Below are positions 14,405-14,580 of a stretch of DNA of 14,580 nucleotides, piece after piece. Each line of letters starts with the position of its first letter. Positions within the stretch are counted from its first letter, which is position 1. The notes beneath the pieces are model-generated. The model did not search any database, was not told where the DNA came from, and saw nothing but the letters and a program-made list of their open reading frames with translations. Both the position numbers and the translations under genes were made by a program. Source of the DNA: Thiomargarita sp. (lineage in GTDB: Bacteria; Pseudomonadota; Gammaproteobacteria; Beggiatoales; Beggiatoaceae); contig DYNO01000073.1 of NCBI GenBank assembly GCA_020721025.1, positions 1 to 14,580 on the forward strand, given 5' to 3'.

Positions 14405-14580
14405 GCTAAACACCGGTCATTTCGGATCGTATCACCATTGCGCCGCGGCGATTTCCAAAGATTGTAGATGGGAATAGTAAAAATTTTTAATCGCTTCGTG
14501 CAATTAGCCTGTTGCGCTCACAAGAAAAGTAGAGTAGAATTAACGCGTCATTTGTTTTATAGTGATATTGGCGTTACACT

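Overview
The window looks like chromosomal DNA from an AT-rich, diazotrophic gammaproteobacterium. LptD and a type II secretion ATPase show a Gram-negative envelope. A FeSII (Shethna)-type ferredoxin, a second nif-type ferredoxin and sigma-54 promoter elements point to nitrogen fixation. Gene style and the load of small palindromic repeats fit the Beggiatoa/Thioploca group (Thiotrichales), but that assignment is inference.

Layout, left to right. (1) 1-6006, all on the minus strand: lptD, a YdgA/DUF945-like periplasmic protein, then a coupled pair made of a tandem V4R-domain protein and a PAS protein. The PAS gene is cut off at the left edge by a repeat that resembles the end of a mobile element. 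(2) 6007-6641: the divergent lptD/guaB intergenic region, occupied by a ~370-bp inverted-repeat element that appears to carry the guaB promoter. (3) guaB (+) converges with queH (-), with an inverted repeat between them. (4) 8819-9546: palindromic elements and a small ParB-like plus helix-hairpin-helix protein. (5) 9547-10817: a 1.27-kb repeat graveyard with two decayed TnpB N-termini, a 329-bp element with 28-bp terminal inverted repeats, and an unidentified ORF remnant. (6) 10718-10952: a good sigma-54 promoter followed by a 44-residue single-span membrane protein. (7) gspE (-) with an intrinsic terminator. (8) Two 2Fe-2S ferredoxins (-) behind a sigma-54 promoter, with a perfect TGT-N10-ACA site about 140 bp upstream of the predicted start. 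(9) A YefM/YoeB-type toxin-antitoxin locus with an intact antitoxin and a doubly broken toxin. (10) A second exact copy of the 29-bp repeat carrying TGT-N10-ACA, then the right edge.

How the parts fit. LptD inserts LPS, GspE powers protein secretion, GuaB makes XMP for GTP and QueH finishes queuosine: these are housekeeping genes. The accessory interest is the candidate sigma-54/NifA circuit: the ferredoxin pair, the small membrane protein, and the 29-bp palindrome-bearing repeat. I did not see a complete new multi-gene system. The best leads are the sigma-54-driven small membrane protein and the repeat that doubles as a candidate NifA site.
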